A stretch of DNA of 5,292 nucleotides, from NCBI GenBank assembly GCA_902494855.1, contig CABUVC010000119.1:1-5292 (forward strand), in the 5' to 3' direction. The DNA is from an uncultured Collinsella sp. (GTDB lineage: Bacteria; Actinomycetota; Coriobacteriia; Coriobacteriales; Coriobacteriaceae). The notes below the pieces were generated by a model that was not told the DNA's origin, made no database searches, and saw only the letters and a program-made list of their open reading frames with translations. Both the position numbers and the translations under genes were made by a program. Shown here one piece after another: positions 5,179-5,292 of this stretch (its first letter is position 1; every line of letters begins with the position of its first letter).

Positions 5179-5292
5179 CTACTCACCGAGCATCTCTTGG
5201 AGCTTGGCTGCCACGGCGTGACCCAGGCTCTCGTGGCTTTCGGGCATCATATGCAGATAGTCGATATCGCCCGGCTCGGCAAAGTCGGCGGC
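5179..5292 (-). CDS. C-terminal end of an SGNH/GDSL-type hydrolase, 5' part outside window
   Basis: The complement of 5179-5292 is open to the window edge and encodes the last 37 residues of a protein ending ...QEMLGE and TAG. It contains DYLHMMPESH (residues 11-20 of the fragment), followed by an amphipathic helix, SLGHAVAAKLQEML. Asp11 and His14 fit the block V D-x-x-H motif that carries the catalytic Asp and His of SGNH/GDSL esterases and lysophospholipase-like acylhydrolases, and the following PESH...L...A pattern is usual there. The catalytic Ser (block I), Gly and Asn blocks would lie outside, so the family call rests on one motif. The substrate cannot be stated. The gene converges on thiD, with the long hairpin between the two stops. 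Confidence 0.65.
   Translation of the reverse strand, partial: AADFAEPGDIDYLHMMPESHESLGHAVAAKLQEMLGE

Noticed and set aside
1..5292. CRISPR array, insertion sequence, phage or defence genes
   Set aside because: No regularly spaced repeats, transposase or integrase motifs, or defence domains were found. All sizeable coding regions are housekeeping or a single hypothetical gene.

Overview
The window is a GC-rich bacterial chromosome segment with compact, ordinary coding. Third codon positions are mostly G or C, Shine-Dalgarno sites are strong, and intergenic gaps are short. The short form of ThiC, the ApeA-like M18 peptidase and the style of the intergenic hairpins suggest a high-GC actinobacterium of the Coriobacteriia, most like Collinsella. 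That assignment is recollection plus inference and was not tested by any search.

Layout from left to right: (1) the 3' part of an M18 metallo-aminopeptidase gene (+, 1-1140, 5' end outside the window). (2) A long hairpin with a T-tract at 1154-1229. (3) yaaA, a peroxide-stress/iron-control protein (+, 1245-2054). (4) A convergent gene for an unrecognised 173-residue single-pass membrane protein (-, 2078-2599), whose stop lies only 23 bases from the yaaA stop. (5) A short divergent promoter region, then a TPP riboswitch (about 2672-2762) whose 3' end contains the ribosome binding site of thiC. (6) thiC (+, 2771-4105). (7) A 182-base gap with GC-rich hairpins and a TATAAT box. (8) thiD (+, 4288-5118). 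(9) A 45-base hairpin between thiD and the convergent 3' end of an SGNH/GDSL-type hydrolase (-, 5179-5292, 5' end outside the window).

The coherent theme is the pyrimidine branch of thiamine synthesis. ThiC makes HMP phosphate from the purine intermediate AIR, and ThiD phosphorylates it to HMP pyrophosphate for coupling to the thiazole. TPP feedback is visible only in front of thiC; thiD seems to have its own promoter and no second aptamer. The peptidase, yaaA, membrane protein and hydrolase have no evident functional link to thiamine. I see no CRISPR array, tRNA, rRNA, insertion sequence or phage gene, and nothing that looks like an undescribed multi-gene system. The points most worth a second look are the RNA elements: the riboswitch that contains the thiC ribosome binding site, and two long hairpins that may be dispersed repeats.
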